A stretch of DNA of 64,000 nt from Pseudomonadota bacterium (GTDB lineage Bacteria > Desulfobacterota > Desulfobulbia > Desulfobulbales > SURF-16): positions 1 to 64,000 of the forward strand of contig JAHILF010000134.1 of the NCBI GenBank assembly GCA_018897105.1. Reading direction: 5' to 3'. Position 1 is the stretch's first letter. Each line of letters begins with the position of its first letter. This document shows, piece by piece, positions 16,940 to 30,302 of this stretch. The notes under the pieces are model-generated. The model was not told the origin of the DNA, made no database searches, and worked only from the letters and a program-made list of their open reading frames with translations. A program made the position numbers and the translations under genes.

Positions 16940-18208
16940 ATGAATACACTCCACTATAAACAATTTCGGATTCTGCTGGTTGACGACGAGACGGACAACC
17001 TTGAGAACCTGCTTTTCGCGCTGGGACTGACTTTTGACCTCATCACCGCTGCAAGCGGGGCAGAGGCTCTGGATATCATGGCCAGGGAAAAAATCGCCGT
17101 CATCATCACCGATCAGAGAATGCCGAATATGACCGGTTCCGAGCTGCTTGGCCGGGTGAAAGAGTCCTTTCCCGACACGGTTCGGATACTGATCACTGCC
17201 TATGCGGACATAGACGCGGCAGTATCCGCCATCAATACCGGGGACGTCTACCGATATATCGGCAAGGACCGCGCCATAGACGAGATTGAGGCCTATATCA
17301 AACAGGCTATCGAACATTACCATATGAAAGCCGAAAACATTCGCCTGTATGCGCTCCTTGCAGAGTCACGAAAAATAGGGGCAATCGGAGCCCTTGCAGC
17401 AGGTGTTGCCCACGAGATCAATACCCCCACCCACTATATCGGGGAGAATTTACGGTTTCTCCTGGAATCGTTTCAGAACGTCGAAGAGGTTCTCAAGAGG
17501 TACGAACAGTTGAAAAATGCTGTTTCTCAAGGCGGAGAGCCGCTTGCTGCCCTTTTATCTGATCTGGATAATTTCAATGAACAGATCGAGATCGGCTACC
17601 TGCGTGAAGAAATCCCGTCCGCTCTCAAACAATCCCTTGAAGGCAACCAAAGGGTAGCCGATATTGTCCGCGCGATGAAATTGTTTTGTCATCCTGGTCT
17701 GGATGAAATGGTACCGACCTATCTCAATCAAGGAATTATGAGCACCATTACGCTTTCCCGCAATGAATGGAAGTATGTTGCTGATCTGATCACCCAACTC
17801 GATCCGCATCTTCCCCCGGTGAATTGCCTGCCCGGTGAGATCAATCAGGTAATTCTCAATATCATTGTCAATGCGGCCCACGCCATTGGGGAAAAAATCG
17901 AAACGAATCCCGAGCATAAGGGGGAAATAACCATCCGCACACTGCGTAATGAGGATAACGTTGAAATTCGCATCGGTGATAACGGTCAGGGCATTCCGCC
18001 CGCCATCCAATCGAGGGTATTCGACCACTTCTTCACCACCAAGGACGTCGGTAAAGGGACTGGCCAGGGGCTCGCGATCGCGCATTCGGTTATTGTCGAG
18101 AAGCATCATGGGGCCATCACCTTTGAGACTTCTCCCGGACAGGGAACGACCTTTATTATCCAATTACCTTTTTTGCCTCCAGAGGCGGCTGATCAGGCTA
18201 TTGCCTGA
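16940..18208 (+). CDS. Response regulator-histidine kinase (REC-HisKA-HATPase)
   Basis: A 422-residue soluble protein: a receiver at 1-125 (ILLVDDETD; VIITDQRMPNMTG with the phospho-acceptor Asp; Lys in GKDRAID), a HisKA-type helix pair with GVAHEINTPTHYIGEN, and a HATPase_c domain (NIIVNAAHAI, GDNGQGIP, GTGQGLAIAHSV). The receiver-first layout is typical of intermediate phosphorelay kinases that take phosphate from a membrane kinase and pass it on, or that read a receiver signal. It sits 268 bases after the 7TM hybrid kinase and before two more receivers with enzymatic outputs. ATG at 16940 follows CAGGGA. No DNA-binding output is present. Confidence 0.9.
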   Translation: MNTLHYKQFRILLVDDETDNLENLLFALGLTFDLITAASGAEALDIMAREKIAVIITDQRMPNMTGSELLGRVKESFPDTVRILITAYADIDAAVSAINTGDVYRYIGKDRAIDEIEAYIKQAIEHYHMKAENIRLYALLAESRKIGAIGALAAGVAHEINTPTHYIGENLRFLLESFQNVEEVLKRYEQLKNAVSQGGEPLAALLSDLDNFNEQIEIGYLREEIPSALKQSLEGNQRVADIVRAMKLFCHPGLDEMVPTYLNQGIMSTITLSRNEWKYVADLITQLDPHLPPVNCLPGEINQVILNIIVNAAHAIGEKIETNPEHKGEITIRTLRNEDNVEIRIGDNGQGIPPAIQSRVFDHFFTTKDVGKGTGQGLAIAHSVIVEKHHGAITFETSPGQGTTFIIQLPFLPPEAADQAIA

Positions 18209-18282
18209 GCCGTTGTAATAAAATAACATCTTCTCTCGATCTCGCTACGACGTTCATTTTGCAAAAGGCTCTAATGAAAAGG

Positions 18283-18301
18283 TTATTTCGTCACAGCTCC
18301 T
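18283..18301. promoter_or_regulatory. Second copy of the TTATTTCGTCAC motif
   Basis: TTATTTCGTCACAGCTCCT, 18 of 19 bases identical to 3382-3400. It lies directly upstream of the REC-HD-GYP start. Confidence 0.35.
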
Positions 18302-18326
18302 AAACTATAACCAGGACCTAAAGAAT

Positions 18327-19439
18327 ATGGCACTTGAAAATCCAAAACAAAAGATCCTCTTCGTCGATGATGAACCCCATTTTTTAAGCTCGATCGAAAG
18401 AATGCTCCATGCATATCATTCAAAATGGGATCTTGATTTTGCAACAAGTGTCGATGAAGCCTATAAAAAGGTGTTGAACAAGAATTATGACGCCATCGTC
18501 AGCGATATTACCATGCCCAAAAAAAGCGGCTTTGATCTTCTCCGGATGCTGCAGCAGACCCAGGAAACAAGTTATGTGCCGGTGATCATTCTTACCGGTA
18601 ATGCCGAGGCCGCCCTCAAGCGAGAGGCCCTCAGCCTGGGTGCTACGGATCTCCTGAACAAGCCGATCATGCGTGAAGACCTCGTCGCACGACTCCACAG
18701 CGTCCTCCGGCTGAAGCATTTTCAAGATCAGCTGGCAGAATTCAACGAGCAACTGGCTGCCAAAGTGAAAGAGAGGACGCGAGAGCTTGAGCTTGCCCGG
18801 CAGGACCTTATGTGGCGACTTGCAAAAGCCGCCGAATACCGGGACGAAGACACGGGCGATCACATCACCCGTGTCGCTGTTTACTGCCTTACTCTTGCCA
18901 TTCAGTTAGGACTTGACTCTGAATCGGCTGAGAGAATTTTTTTGGCCAGCCCGCTGCACGATGTCGGAAAAATCGGGATATCGGATGCCATTCTTCTCAA
19001 GCCAGGGAAACTGACCCCTGAGGAAAGAATAATCATGCAAACCCATACTGGGATCGGTGCGGCTATACTCACTGAAGCGCCGCAGGGTATGCACTATCTT
19101 TTGGGTGAACAGGACGAGCTCATTCAGACTCTGGCAAACGAACCGTTGAAGCAGGTAGCTGCAAATATTGCCATGAGTCATCACGAAAAATGGGATGGCT
19201 CGGGTTACCCGAAGGGACTGGAGGGAGACGAGATTCCCCTTGAAGGACAAATAGTGGCTGTTGCCGATGTTTATGACGCCCTTCGTTCAACACGCCCCTA
19301 CAAACCACCATTTGATGTTGGTAAGGTTATGGGAATAATACGCAGTGAAAGAGGGAAGCACTTTTCGCCCATGGTGCTCGATGCATTTGAAAAAGTCCAG
19401 CCGGAATTTGAAGAGATCCGCGTTAAATATTTATCGTAG
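18327..19439 (+). CDS. REC-HD-GYP response regulator, putative cyclic-dinucleotide phosphodiesterase
   Basis: 370 residues: a receiver (ILFVDDEPHF; AIVSDITMPKKSG; LNKPI), a linking coiled coil (about 130-160), and an HD-GYP domain with GDHITRVA, the HD pair in SPLHDVGKIGI, HHEKWDGSGYPKGL and VADVYDAL. These are the metal-binding and GYP residues of RpfG-type enzymes, which hydrolyse c-di-GMP to pGpG/GMP; some HD-GYPs prefer 3',3'-cGAMP. All key residues appear intact. It would couple the upstream kinases to the nucleotide that the PilZ domain of the megasynthase reads. ATG at 18327 follows CCAGGACC. The next gene begins seven bases after the stop. Confidence 0.93.
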   Translation: MALENPKQKILFVDDEPHFLSSIERMLHAYHSKWDLDFATSVDEAYKKVLNKNYDAIVSDITMPKKSGFDLLRMLQQTQETSYVPVIILTGNAEAALKREALSLGATDLLNKPIMREDLVARLHSVLRLKHFQDQLAEFNEQLAAKVKERTRELELARQDLMWRLAKAAEYRDEDTGDHITRVAVYCLTLAIQLGLDSESAERIFLASPLHDVGKIGISDAILLKPGKLTPEERIIMQTHTGIGAAILTEAPQGMHYLLGEQDELIQTLANEPLKQVAANIAMSHHEKWDGSGYPKGLEGDEIPLEGQIVAVADVYDALRSTRPYKPPFDVGKVMGIIRSERGKHFSPMVLDAFEKVQPEFEEIRVKYLS

Positions 19440-19446
19440 GGCCGTC

Positions 19447-20571
19447 ATGAAAAAAATTCTTCTTGTTGACGATGACCAAAATGTTCTGCAAAGCTTCAAA
19501 CGCGCTTTTCGTCCTCTGCACCGCGAGTGGAAAGTCGTTTTGAGCGATAATGGGAAATCCGCCTTCCAGTTGATTGAAGCCGACGATTCCTTTGATCTTA
19601 TCATTTCCGATCTTCGGATGAATGGATTGAACGGAATAGATTTACTCCAAAAAGTGAAAAAAACTTCCCCTGATACAATCAGATTTTCTCTCACCGGCTC
19701 AACCGAAAGCTCCCTGCTGATTGAAGCGGCATCCGTCTCTCACCGGCTCATCTCGAAACCGTGCGAGGGGGACATGATCGTTGCCCTCATAAGAAATTCG
19801 TTTCTCCTGAGAGAAAAATTAGAGAATCCCAAGGTTCGGCAGAACCTTTACAGGTTAGGCGTCATTCCGTCCTTGCCCAAATTTTACCAGGAGTTCTGCA
19901 AGGAAATTCAATCCCCGGATGCCTCGGTTGCCAAATTAGGGATGATTATCGAGAAAGATATCGGCATGACAGCGAAAATGCTGCAGCTCGTGAATTCCGC
20001 CTTTTTCGGCTTTAGTAAAAAAGTGACGAATCCGCTTCATGCCGCCACCCTTATCGGTATCAACGGCATGCGCGATATCTTCCTTGCTGTCGGTTTCTTC
20101 AATGCGTTCGAGGAAAATGATTTTCCGAAAACCTTGGATATCGAAGGTATCTGGCAGCATTCTTTAATCACAGCAAATAAAGCAAGAAAAATCGCTGTGA
20201 GTGAAGGGCTCTCGCAGGACGATATCGATACTTCCTATACCGCCGGTTTGCTCCATGATCTCGGGATCATTGCGCTCGCCGCCACGAACAGGGCTGATTA
20301 TGAAAAGGTGATCGATCTTGCCCAAAATGAGAGTATCCCTCTCCATCAAGCGGAAAAACGAGTATTAGCCGTTGATCACGCAACAGTGGGTGGCTTTATT
20401 CTCAACCTGTGGGGACTGCCGCATGCGATAAGCGAAATTGTCACCTTTCACTGTTCCCCTCCTGGTGACCCTTCCTTGAAATCCACACCATTATCCATTG
20501 TCTATGCTGCTGACATGCTTGCCGCCCAGGAAAGCCTAAGCCCATTGGAAAAAGGCGAGGAAAGGATTTAG
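19447..20571 (+). CDS. REC-HDOD response regulator
   Basis: 374 residues: an N-terminal receiver (ILLVDDDQN; LIISDLRMNGLNG; SKPCEGD) followed by an HDOD domain (about 150-350) with PSLPKFYQEF, LVNSAFFGF, TAGLLHDLGI and LAVDHATVGGFIL. HDOD domains are non-catalytic relatives of HD phosphohydrolases that act as scaffolds in signalling, often with c-di-GMP and stress pathways. The start at 19447 is chosen because it begins the receiver (MKKILLVDD) and has TAGGG upstream; an in-frame ATG at 19345 lies inside the preceding gene. It is tightly linked to the HD-GYP gene and probably acts with it. Confidence 0.9.
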   Translation: MKKILLVDDDQNVLQSFKRAFRPLHREWKVVLSDNGKSAFQLIEADDSFDLIISDLRMNGLNGIDLLQKVKKTSPDTIRFSLTGSTESSLLIEAASVSHRLISKPCEGDMIVALIRNSFLLREKLENPKVRQNLYRLGVIPSLPKFYQEFCKEIQSPDASVAKLGMIIEKDIGMTAKMLQLVNSAFFGFSKKVTNPLHAATLIGINGMRDIFLAVGFFNAFEENDFPKTLDIEGIWQHSLITANKARKIAVSEGLSQDDIDTSYTAGLLHDLGIIALAATNRADYEKVIDLAQNESIPLHQAEKRVLAVDHATVGGFILNLWGLPHAISEIVTFHCSPPGDPSLKSTPLSIVYAADMLAAQESLSPLEKGEERI

Positions 20572-21150
20572 CGGGCTCGCAGCACGACAAGGCTGCCCCG
20601 CGGCCGGGTGCCTCGAAGGTAGTATGTCGCTGTGTATAGCTGGAATTCCTGTCCAACCAAATCAGGCCGCCCCGCCTGCAGTCATGCCCTACGTCTCACA
20701 TATTTTATCCTCCAGCCGAAACAACCTTGTATGCAACGGCTAAATAACATAAAATAAGACTACTCTTAGGTCAAGAGGTGGGATATATATAACCAATTCA
20801 CATATCTGCTCAGGCCATAGCAGATGCAAGATGGCTTTTTTCTCCCCCAGGGAGACTCGTCATGGCCGGCAATAACAATTTTTTGTTCAAAAACTGCGTT
20901 TATTTCTTTGCCGCTGGGCAAAGGCAATGACTTTTGCGCAAAGCGCAATAATCTGGCACCCCTTTCAACCCCTTCGGCATCGTCAGTATATCATCCCGCT
21001 AACTGGGCTAAACAATGAGAATTCATTTTCCTCTGTTACTCGTCATGACTTGTGAGTTCCCGCATTTTGTCCGGGAGCGATGAGCGAAAAGGAGCTCGCA
21101 AGCTATGATGCGGGAACCAAATCGTTAAGCAGCTCAAAGGAGAAAGAAAA
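20572..21150. other. Intergenic region before the trehalose-glucan operon
   Basis: No supported gene. No clear terminator for the signalling genes is seen. The 3' part contains a long hairpin (21056-21117) just before glgE. The promoter of the operon presumably lies between 20700 and 21050, but none stands out. The short plus-strand frame at 20824-21018 has no ribosome binding site or motif. Confidence 0.5.
21056..21117 (+). promoter_or_regulatory. Leader hairpin upstream of glgE
   Basis: GTTCCCGCAT (21056-21065) and ATGCGGGAAC (21108-21117) are a perfect 10-bp inverted repeat enclosing 42 bases that can fold further. It ends 33 bases before the glgE ATG. There is no T-run, so it is not a simple terminator; it may be an RNA structure in the leader or a DNA dyad. 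Confidence 0.45.
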
Positions 21151-23160
21151 ATGGATCATGCCGCTCAGCACGGAAAAATCGACCCGAACATCGCCCGCCG
21201 GGTATGGATAGAAAATGTCCAGCCGACAGTTGATGCCGGCCGGTTTCCGATCAAGCGCTGTGTGGGTGAGGATGTCCTGGTAACGGCCGACATCTTTGCC
21301 GACGGTCATGATCTTTTGGCCGCCGTGCTCCGCTATCGTCCCGTATCCGAGGCCGCCTGGCAGGAGGTGCCCATGGAACCGCGGGTGAATGATGCCTGGG
21401 CGGGGCGCTTCAGCGTGGAACGCCTGGAGCCTTATGAATACACCATAGAGGCCTGGGTGGACCATTTTGCCAGCTGGCAGGACGAAGTCCGGAAAAAATA
21501 CCAGGCCGGGCAGGATGTCGAAAGTGAACTCCTGGAGGGCGCCGCCCTGATCGAAGGGGCGGCCGGGCGGGCAGTGGTGCCCGACCACGGCTGGCTGACG
21601 GAGATCGCGTTTCTCCTCAAGTCCCAGGCGGTCCAGGGTGAGCGCGTGGAGCGCGGGCTGTCGCCGGATCTCACCGCCTTGATGAACCGTTATCCAGACC
21701 GGTCGCAGAGCTCCCATTACCCCCAGGCCCTGCAGGTTATTGTGGAACGTATCCGGGCCAGGTATGGCGCCTGGTACGAGATGTTCCCACGTTCAACGGG
21801 CAGCGGCCCCAAGCAGAGCGGCACCTTCCGGGATGCCGCAAGGCATCTGTCCTACATCGCCGAGATGGGCTTTGACGTCGTCTATCTGCCGCCCATCCAC
21901 CCCATCGGCCTCACCCACCGAAAAGGGCCGAACAACACCCTGGCGGCCGGACCGGACGACCCCGGCAGCCCTTGGGCCATCGGCGGTCCGGAGGGGGGGC
22001 ACAAGGCGGTCCATCCGGATCTCGGTACCTTGGAAGATTTCGATTTTTTCGTAGCGGAAGCCTCCCGCCACGGCCTTGAGGTGGCTCTCGACATCGCCTT
22101 TCAATGCTCGCCGGACCATCCCTACGTCAGAGAACATCCGGAATGGTTTCGGCATCGTCCGGACGGCAGCATCAAATACGCGGAAAATCCGCCCAAGAAA
22201 TACCAGGACATCTACCCCCTCAACTTCGAGAGCCCGGCCTGGGAATCACTCTGGCACGAGCTCAAGGATGTCATCATTTTCTGGGCCGCAAGGGGAGTAC
22301 GCGTCTTCCGGGTGGACAATCCCCATACCAAGCCGTTCTGCTTCTGGGAGTGGGTCATCGCCGAAGTGCGAAAAAGCTTCCCGGATGCGGTCTTTCTCGC
22401 CGAGGCCTTTACCCGGCCGAAAATCATGCATGCCCTAGGCAAGGCCGGTTTCAGCCAGTCCTACACCTACTTCACCTGGCGCAACACCAAGCGCGAACTG
22501 ACCGAATATGTGACTGCCCTCACCCGCTCCGGGGTGCGCGAGTTCTTCCGGCCCAATTTTTTTGCCAATACGCCGGACATCCTGCCGGAGTTTCTCCAGT
22601 TCGGCGGCCGCCCGGCCTTTCTTTCCCGGCTGGTGCTGGCCGCCACCCTGGGAGCGAGCTACGGCATCTACAGCGGATACGAACTCTGCGAAAACGAGGC
22701 GATACCGGGCACGGAAGAATACCACCAGTCCGAAAAATTTCAGATCCGGCATCGGGACTGGAACCGGGCGGAAAGCCTGCGGGAATATATCGCACTTGTC
22801 AACCGGATACGTCGTGAAAATCCGGCACTCCACACCAGCAAAGGTCTCGACTTTTATCCGGTGGATAACGAACAGCTGCTCTTTTTCGGTAAGACCACGC
22901 CGAACCACGACAACATCATTCTGGTGGTGATCAATCTCGACCCGCATCACATGCACGACGGCTGGGTGGAGGTCCCCCTCGAAGAGCTGGGCATCGGCCC
23001 AAGCGAGGTCTACCAGGTCCACGACCTCATCGGGGAAGGGCGCTACCTCTGGCAGGGGCGGCGCAACTATGTGCGTCTTGATCCGGCCGAGAGCCCGGCC
23101 CAGATCTACCGGCTTCGCCGCAAGGTCCGCTCCGAGCGTGACTTTGAATATTTTATGTAG
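21151..23160 (+). CDS. glgE: Alpha-1,4-glucan:maltose-1-phosphate maltosyltransferase (GlgE)
   Basis: 669 residues, the usual length for GlgE. It transfers maltosyl units from alpha-maltose-1-phosphate to the non-reducing end of alpha-1,4-glucans. An N-terminal beta-sandwich (about 1-110) and helical insert precede the GH13_3 barrel. Diagnostic stretches: YLPPIHPIGLTHRKG, NPPKKYQDIYPLNF, VFRVDNPHTKPF with nucleophile Asp389, and FLAEAFTRPK with acid/base Glu418. ATG at 21151 follows AAGGAGAAAGAAAA. It is first in a five-gene operon, and the next start lies 13 bases after its stop. Its donor substrate would be made by the maltokinase half of the following gene. Confidence 0.97.
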   Translation: MDHAAQHGKIDPNIARRVWIENVQPTVDAGRFPIKRCVGEDVLVTADIFADGHDLLAAVLRYRPVSEAAWQEVPMEPRVNDAWAGRFSVERLEPYEYTIEAWVDHFASWQDEVRKKYQAGQDVESELLEGAALIEGAAGRAVVPDHGWLTEIAFLLKSQAVQGERVERGLSPDLTALMNRYPDRSQSSHYPQALQVIVERIRARYGAWYEMFPRSTGSGPKQSGTFRDAARHLSYIAEMGFDVVYLPPIHPIGLTHRKGPNNTLAAGPDDPGSPWAIGGPEGGHKAVHPDLGTLEDFDFFVAEASRHGLEVALDIAFQCSPDHPYVREHPEWFRHRPDGSIKYAENPPKKYQDIYPLNFESPAWESLWHELKDVIIFWAARGVRVFRVDNPHTKPFCFWEWVIAEVRKSFPDAVFLAEAFTRPKIMHALGKAGFSQSYTYFTWRNTKRELTEYVTALTRSGVREFFRPNFFANTPDILPEFLQFGGRPAFLSRLVLAATLGASYGIYSGYELCENEAIPGTEEYHQSEKFQIRHRDWNRAESLREYIALVNRIRRENPALHTSKGLDFYPVDNEQLLFFGKTTPNHDNIILVVINLDPHHMHDGWVEVPLEELGIGPSEVYQVHDLIGEGRYLWQGRRNYVRLDPAESPAQIYRLRRKVRSERDFEYFM

Positions 23161-23173
23161 AAAGGTGACTGAC

Positions 23174-26515
<3,342 letters not shown>

Positions 26516-26527
26516 GGAGTGATACAA

Positions 26528-28441
26528 ATGACCAACGTCCACACACGATTGACCGATTATGACCTGCATCTCCTGATTGAGGGAACCCATTACCGGGCCT
26601 GGGAAAAGCTCGGAGCCCATATCGGTGCAAGGGACGGCGAGCCGGGGACCTGGTTTGCGGTATGGGCGCCCAATGCCGAGCGGGTGGCGCTGATCGCTGA
26701 TTTCAACAACTGGGACGAATCGGCGCATCTGCTGGAAAGCCGCGATGACTCCGGTATCTGGGAAGTGTTCGTCCCTGGCGTGGGAAACGGGACTCGCTAC
26801 AAGTACGCCATCCGTTCGCGAAACGCCGGATACACGGCGGAAAAGACCGACCCGTTCGGCTTCGCCTGCGAGATCCGGCCGGCCACCGCCTCCATGGTCT
26901 GGGATATATCCGACTACCAATGGCAGGATGGCGAGTGGATGGCAAGCCGCGGCAAACGGCATCGCCTCGACGCGCCGCTTGCCATCTACGAGGTGCATCT
27001 CGGCTCCTGGATGCGGGTGGCCGAAGAGGAGGAGCGCTGGCTGACCTACCGGGAACTGGCACCCAGACTTGCCGAGTATGTCAAGGAGATGGGCTTCACC
27101 CACGTGGAGTTGCTGCCGGTGTGCGAACACCCCCTCGACGCCTCCTGGGGTTACCAGACGGTCGGCTACTATGCGCCCACCAGCCGTTTCGGCACGCCCC
27201 AGGATTTCATGTACTTCGTCGACCTCCTCCATCAGAACGGCATCGGCGTCATCCTTGACTGGGTACCGGCCCATTTCCCCCGAGACGCCCATGGACTCGG
27301 TTATTTCGACGGCACCCATCTCTATGAGCACGCCGATCCCAGACAGAGCGAACAACGCGAATGGGGCACCTTTGTCTTCAACTACGGCCGGCAGGAAGTG
27401 AGCAACTTTCTTCTCAGCAATGCCCTCTTCTGGCTCCAGATGTATCACATCGACGGGCTGCGAGTCGACGCCGTGGCCTCCATGCTCTATCTCGATTACT
27501 CCCGCAAGGAAGGGGAGTGGATCCCCAACCGGTTCGGCGGCCGCGAAAACCTCGAAGCGGTGGATTTCATCAAACGGTTCAATGAGCTCATCTACCGCGA
27601 ACATCCGGACACCTTAACCATTGCCGAAGAATCCACGGCCTGGCCCATGGTCTCCCGGCCCACCTATCTCGGCGGGCTCGGCTTCGGCTGCAAATGGAAT
27701 ATGGGCTGGATGCACGACACCCTGCTCTATATGGGGCAGGATCCGTTCTTTCGCAAATACCACCACCACAACATCACCTTCAGTCTGCTTTACGCCTTCC
27801 AGGAAAACTTTGTCCTGCCGTACTCCCATGACGAGGTGGTGCACGGCAAGGGATCCATGCTCGGCAAGATGCCCGGCGACGACTGGCAGAAATTTGCCAA
27901 TCTCCGGCTCCTCTATGGCTTCATGTATACCCATCCGGGCAAGAAGCTGCTCTTCATGGGCTGCGAATTCGGTCAACGGGCGGAATGGAACCACGACAAG
28001 AGCCTTGACTGGCATCTGCTGAACGACCCGGCCCACCAGGGAATGCAGCGCTGGGTCCGGGACCTGAACACGGTTTTGCGCGGGGAACCGGCCCTGCACG
28101 CCATCGATTTCGAGCCGGAGGGCTTTGCCTGGATCGATTGCCAGGACCACCAGCAATCGGTTCTCGCCTATCTGCGCCGTTCCCGGCAGGAAGGCGAGGA
28201 GCTGGTCTGCGTTGCCAATTTTACCCCGGTGCCGCGGCATAACTACCGGATCGGGGTCTCCCGGGGCGGCATCTGGGAGGAGATTTTGAACAGCGACGCG
28301 CCTCTTTACGGGGGCAGCGGAATGGGCAATTGCGGCGAGGTGCGGGCGACGCCGGTTGCCGCCCACGGCCATTACCATTCCCTTAATCTCACCCTGCCGC
28401 CGCTGGCCATCATCGTCTTCAAGGTGCGAAAAAATGGCTGA
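26528..28441 (+). CDS. glgB: 1,4-alpha-glucan branching enzyme (GlgB)
   Basis: 637 residues: a CBM48 domain (about 30-120; [20 protein letters not shown]) then a GH13_9 barrel. It creates alpha-1,6 branches in the glucan made by GlgE. Family motifs are intact: [41 protein letters not shown] (nucleophile Asp314), [10 protein letters not shown] (acid Glu367 or 368), [12 protein letters not shown] and [10 protein letters not shown]. It lacks the extra N-terminal N1 module of the E. coli enzyme. ATG at 26528 follows TAAGGAGTGATACAA; an ATG at 26519 is too close to that site. It overlaps treZ by eight bases. Confidence 0.97.
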   Translation: MTNVHTRLTDYDLHLLIEGTHYRAWEKLGAHIGARDGEPGTWFAVWAPNAERVALIADFNNWDESAHLLESRDDSGIWEVFVPGVGNGTRYKYAIRSRNAGYTAEKTDPFGFACEIRPATASMVWDISDYQWQDGEWMASRGKRHRLDAPLAIYEVHLGSWMRVAEEEERWLTYRELAPRLAEYVKEMGFTHVELLPVCEHPLDASWGYQTVGYYAPTSRFGTPQDFMYFVDLLHQNGIGVILDWVPAHFPRDAHGLGYFDGTHLYEHADPRQSEQREWGTFVFNYGRQEVSNFLLSNALFWLQMYHIDGLRVDAVASMLYLDYSRKEGEWIPNRFGGRENLEAVDFIKRFNELIYREHPDTLTIAEESTAWPMVSRPTYLGGLGFGCKWNMGWMHDTLLYMGQDPFFRKYHHHNITFSLLYAFQENFVLPYSHDEVVHGKGSMLGKMPGDDWQKFANLRLLYGFMYTHPGKKLLFMGCEFGQRAEWNHDKSLDWHLLNDPAHQGMQRWVRDLNTVLRGEPALHAIDFEPEGFAWIDCQDHQQSVLAYLRRSRQEGEELVCVANFTPVPRHNYRIGVSRGGIWEEILNSDAPLYGGSGMGNCGEVRATPVAAHGHYHSLNLTLPPLAIIVFKVRKNG

Positions 28442-30302
28442 AAACAAGCTTCACTACCGTCATGTCATGCCCTTCGGCGCCGAGATGGACCCCCAGGGCG
28501 GCGTCCTGTTTCAACTCTGGGCACCCACCGCCGAGCGGGTGGAGCTCTGTCTCGAAGGCGACCCGGAGAGCGGGCCGGCAATTTCCATGTCCGCCGCGGA
28601 AAACGGCTGGTATCGACACCACCTCCCCGAAGCCGAGCCAGGCAGCCGCTACCGGTTCCTGATCAACGGCGAGATCCGCGTTCCCGATCCTGCCTCCCGC
28701 TGCCAGACTGAGGACGTCCATGGTCCGAGCGAGGTGGTCGACCCGGCGGCCTTTTCCTGGCCGGACGACGGCTGGCTGGGAAGACCCTGGGAAGAGACGG
28801 TCCTCTATGAGCTGCATGTGGGGGCCTTCACACCGGAGGGCACCTTCAAAGCGGTGGAGGAGCGGCTCGATTATCTTGCCGAGCTCGGAGTGACCGCCAT
28901 TGAGCTTATGCCGGTGGCCGATTTTCCCGGGGCCTGCAACTGGGGCTACGATGGGGTCCTGCCCTTTGCCCCGGACCGCAGCTATGGTCGGCCGGAGGAC
29001 CTCAAACGGCTGGTGGCGGCGGCCCATGCCCGGCACCTCATGGTCTTTCTCGACGTGGTCTATAACCACTTCGGTCCTGAAGGGAACTACCTCCATCTCT
29101 ATAGCGCGCCTTTTTTCACGGAACGCCACCATACCCCGTGGGGGGCCGCCATCAACTATGACGGTCCGCAGAGCCGGGTGGTGCGCGATTTCTTCATCCA
29201 TAATGCGCTTTACTGGCTCGAGGAATACCGCCTGGACGGTCTCAGGCTCGATGCCGTTCACGCCATCCGCGACGATTCACGTCCGGACATTCTGATCGAG
29301 CTGGCCGAAGCCGTCAGGAACGGGCCGGGCCGGGAGCGGCAGGTGCATCTCGTGCTTGAAAACGATGCCAACCAGGCCCGTTATCTTGAGCGCCGGGAGG
29401 GCCGTCCGCGCTGGTACGCGGCCCAATGGAACGATGACATCCATCACTGTTTTCATGTGCTGCTCACCGGCGAAGCGGAGGGCTACTATGCTGATTACCA
29501 GGAGGCCCCCGCCATGGCCCTCGGCCGCTGCCTGGCCGAAGGTTTTGCCTATCAGGGAGAACCGTCCGTCTACCAGGAGGGGAAAAACCGGGGGGAGCCG
29601 AGTGCGGGGCTACCCGCCACCGCCTTTGTCTCCTTTCTGCAGAATCACGATCAGATCGGCAACAGGGCCTTTGGGGAGCGGCTCACCGTGCTTGCCGAGG
29701 AAAAGAGCCTTCGGGTCCTGACCGCCGTCGCGTTGCTCGCCCCGTCTCCGCCGCTGCTTTTCATGGGCGAGGAACTCGGGATGCGCACGCCGTTTCCCTT
29801 CTTCTGCGCCTTTGGACCCGATCTCCAGGAGGCGGTGACTGAAGGCCGGCGTAGAGAATTCGCCAGATTTTCGCCCTTTCGTCATGCAGACGCCCGTGCC
29901 CGAATCCCTGATCCGATGGCGGCCGATACCTATTTGCGCGCCAAGTTTCGCTGGGAGGAAGGGGACTCGGAACAGGGGCTTGCCTGGCGGAACTTTTATC
30001 AGGGCCTGCTTCGTCTCCGGCAGCGCTTTGTCGTTCCCCGGCTTGTTGCTATGCCAGGCCATGGCTCCCGCTATTATCTGATCGGCCAGCGGGCGCTGCT
30101 GGTCGAATGGCGGTTGGGCGACGGTTCCATGCTCCGCCTGGTGGCCAATGCCGATGGAAAAACCCTCTCGGCCATTCCCGAGGTGCGGGGTACGGTATTC
30201 TATGAAAGCGAGCCAGGCCTTGCCGGCAGGCTGCGCCACGGCAGCATCCCCCCCTGGTCGGCGGCGTGGTTCCTCGAGCCCGATGAAGGGAGCATCTCAT
30301 GA
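28434..30302 (+). CDS. treZ: Malto-oligosyltrehalose trehalohydrolase (TreZ)
   Basis: 622 residues: an N-terminal beta domain (about 15-95; [17 protein letters not shown]) and a GH13_10 barrel with [60 protein letters not shown] and [14 protein letters not shown]. It releases trehalose from malto-oligosyltrehalose made by TreY. The start at 28434 overlaps the glgB stop and gives [15 protein letters not shown]. An upstream ATG in the same frame (28356) lies well inside glgB and adds no family sequence. The stop overlaps the next start in an ATGA arrangement. Confidence 0.96.
   Translation: MAENKLHYRHVMPFGAEMDPQGGVLFQLWAPTAERVELCLEGDPESGPAISMSAAENGWYRHHLPEAEPGSRYRFLINGEIRVPDPASRCQTEDVHGPSEVVDPAAFSWPDDGWLGRPWEETVLYELHVGAFTPEGTFKAVEERLDYLAELGVTAIELMPVADFPGACNWGYDGVLPFAPDRSYGRPEDLKRLVAAAHARHLMVFLDVVYNHFGPEGNYLHLYSAPFFTERHHTPWGAAINYDGPQSRVVRDFFIHNALYWLEEYRLDGLRLDAVHAIRDDSRPDILIELAEAVRNGPGRERQVHLVLENDANQARYLERREGRPRWYAAQWNDDIHHCFHVLLTGEAEGYYADYQEAPAMALGRCLAEGFAYQGEPSVYQEGKNRGEPSAGLPATAFVSFLQNHDQIGNRAFGERLTVLAEEKSLRVLTAVALLAPSPPLLFMGEELGMRTPFPFFCAFGPDLQEAVTEGRRREFARFSPFRHADARARIPDPMAADTYLRAKFRWEEGDSEQGLAWRNFYQGLLRLRQRFVVPRLVAMPGHGSRYYLIGQRALLVEWRLGDGSMLRLVANADGKTLSAIPEVRGTVFYESEPGLAGRLRHGSIPPWSAAWFLEPDEGSIS

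Noticed and set aside
19345-20571. Upstream start for the REC-HDOD gene at 19345
   Set aside because: It lies inside the HD-GYP gene and adds 34 residues with no receiver features; ATG 19447 begins the receiver.
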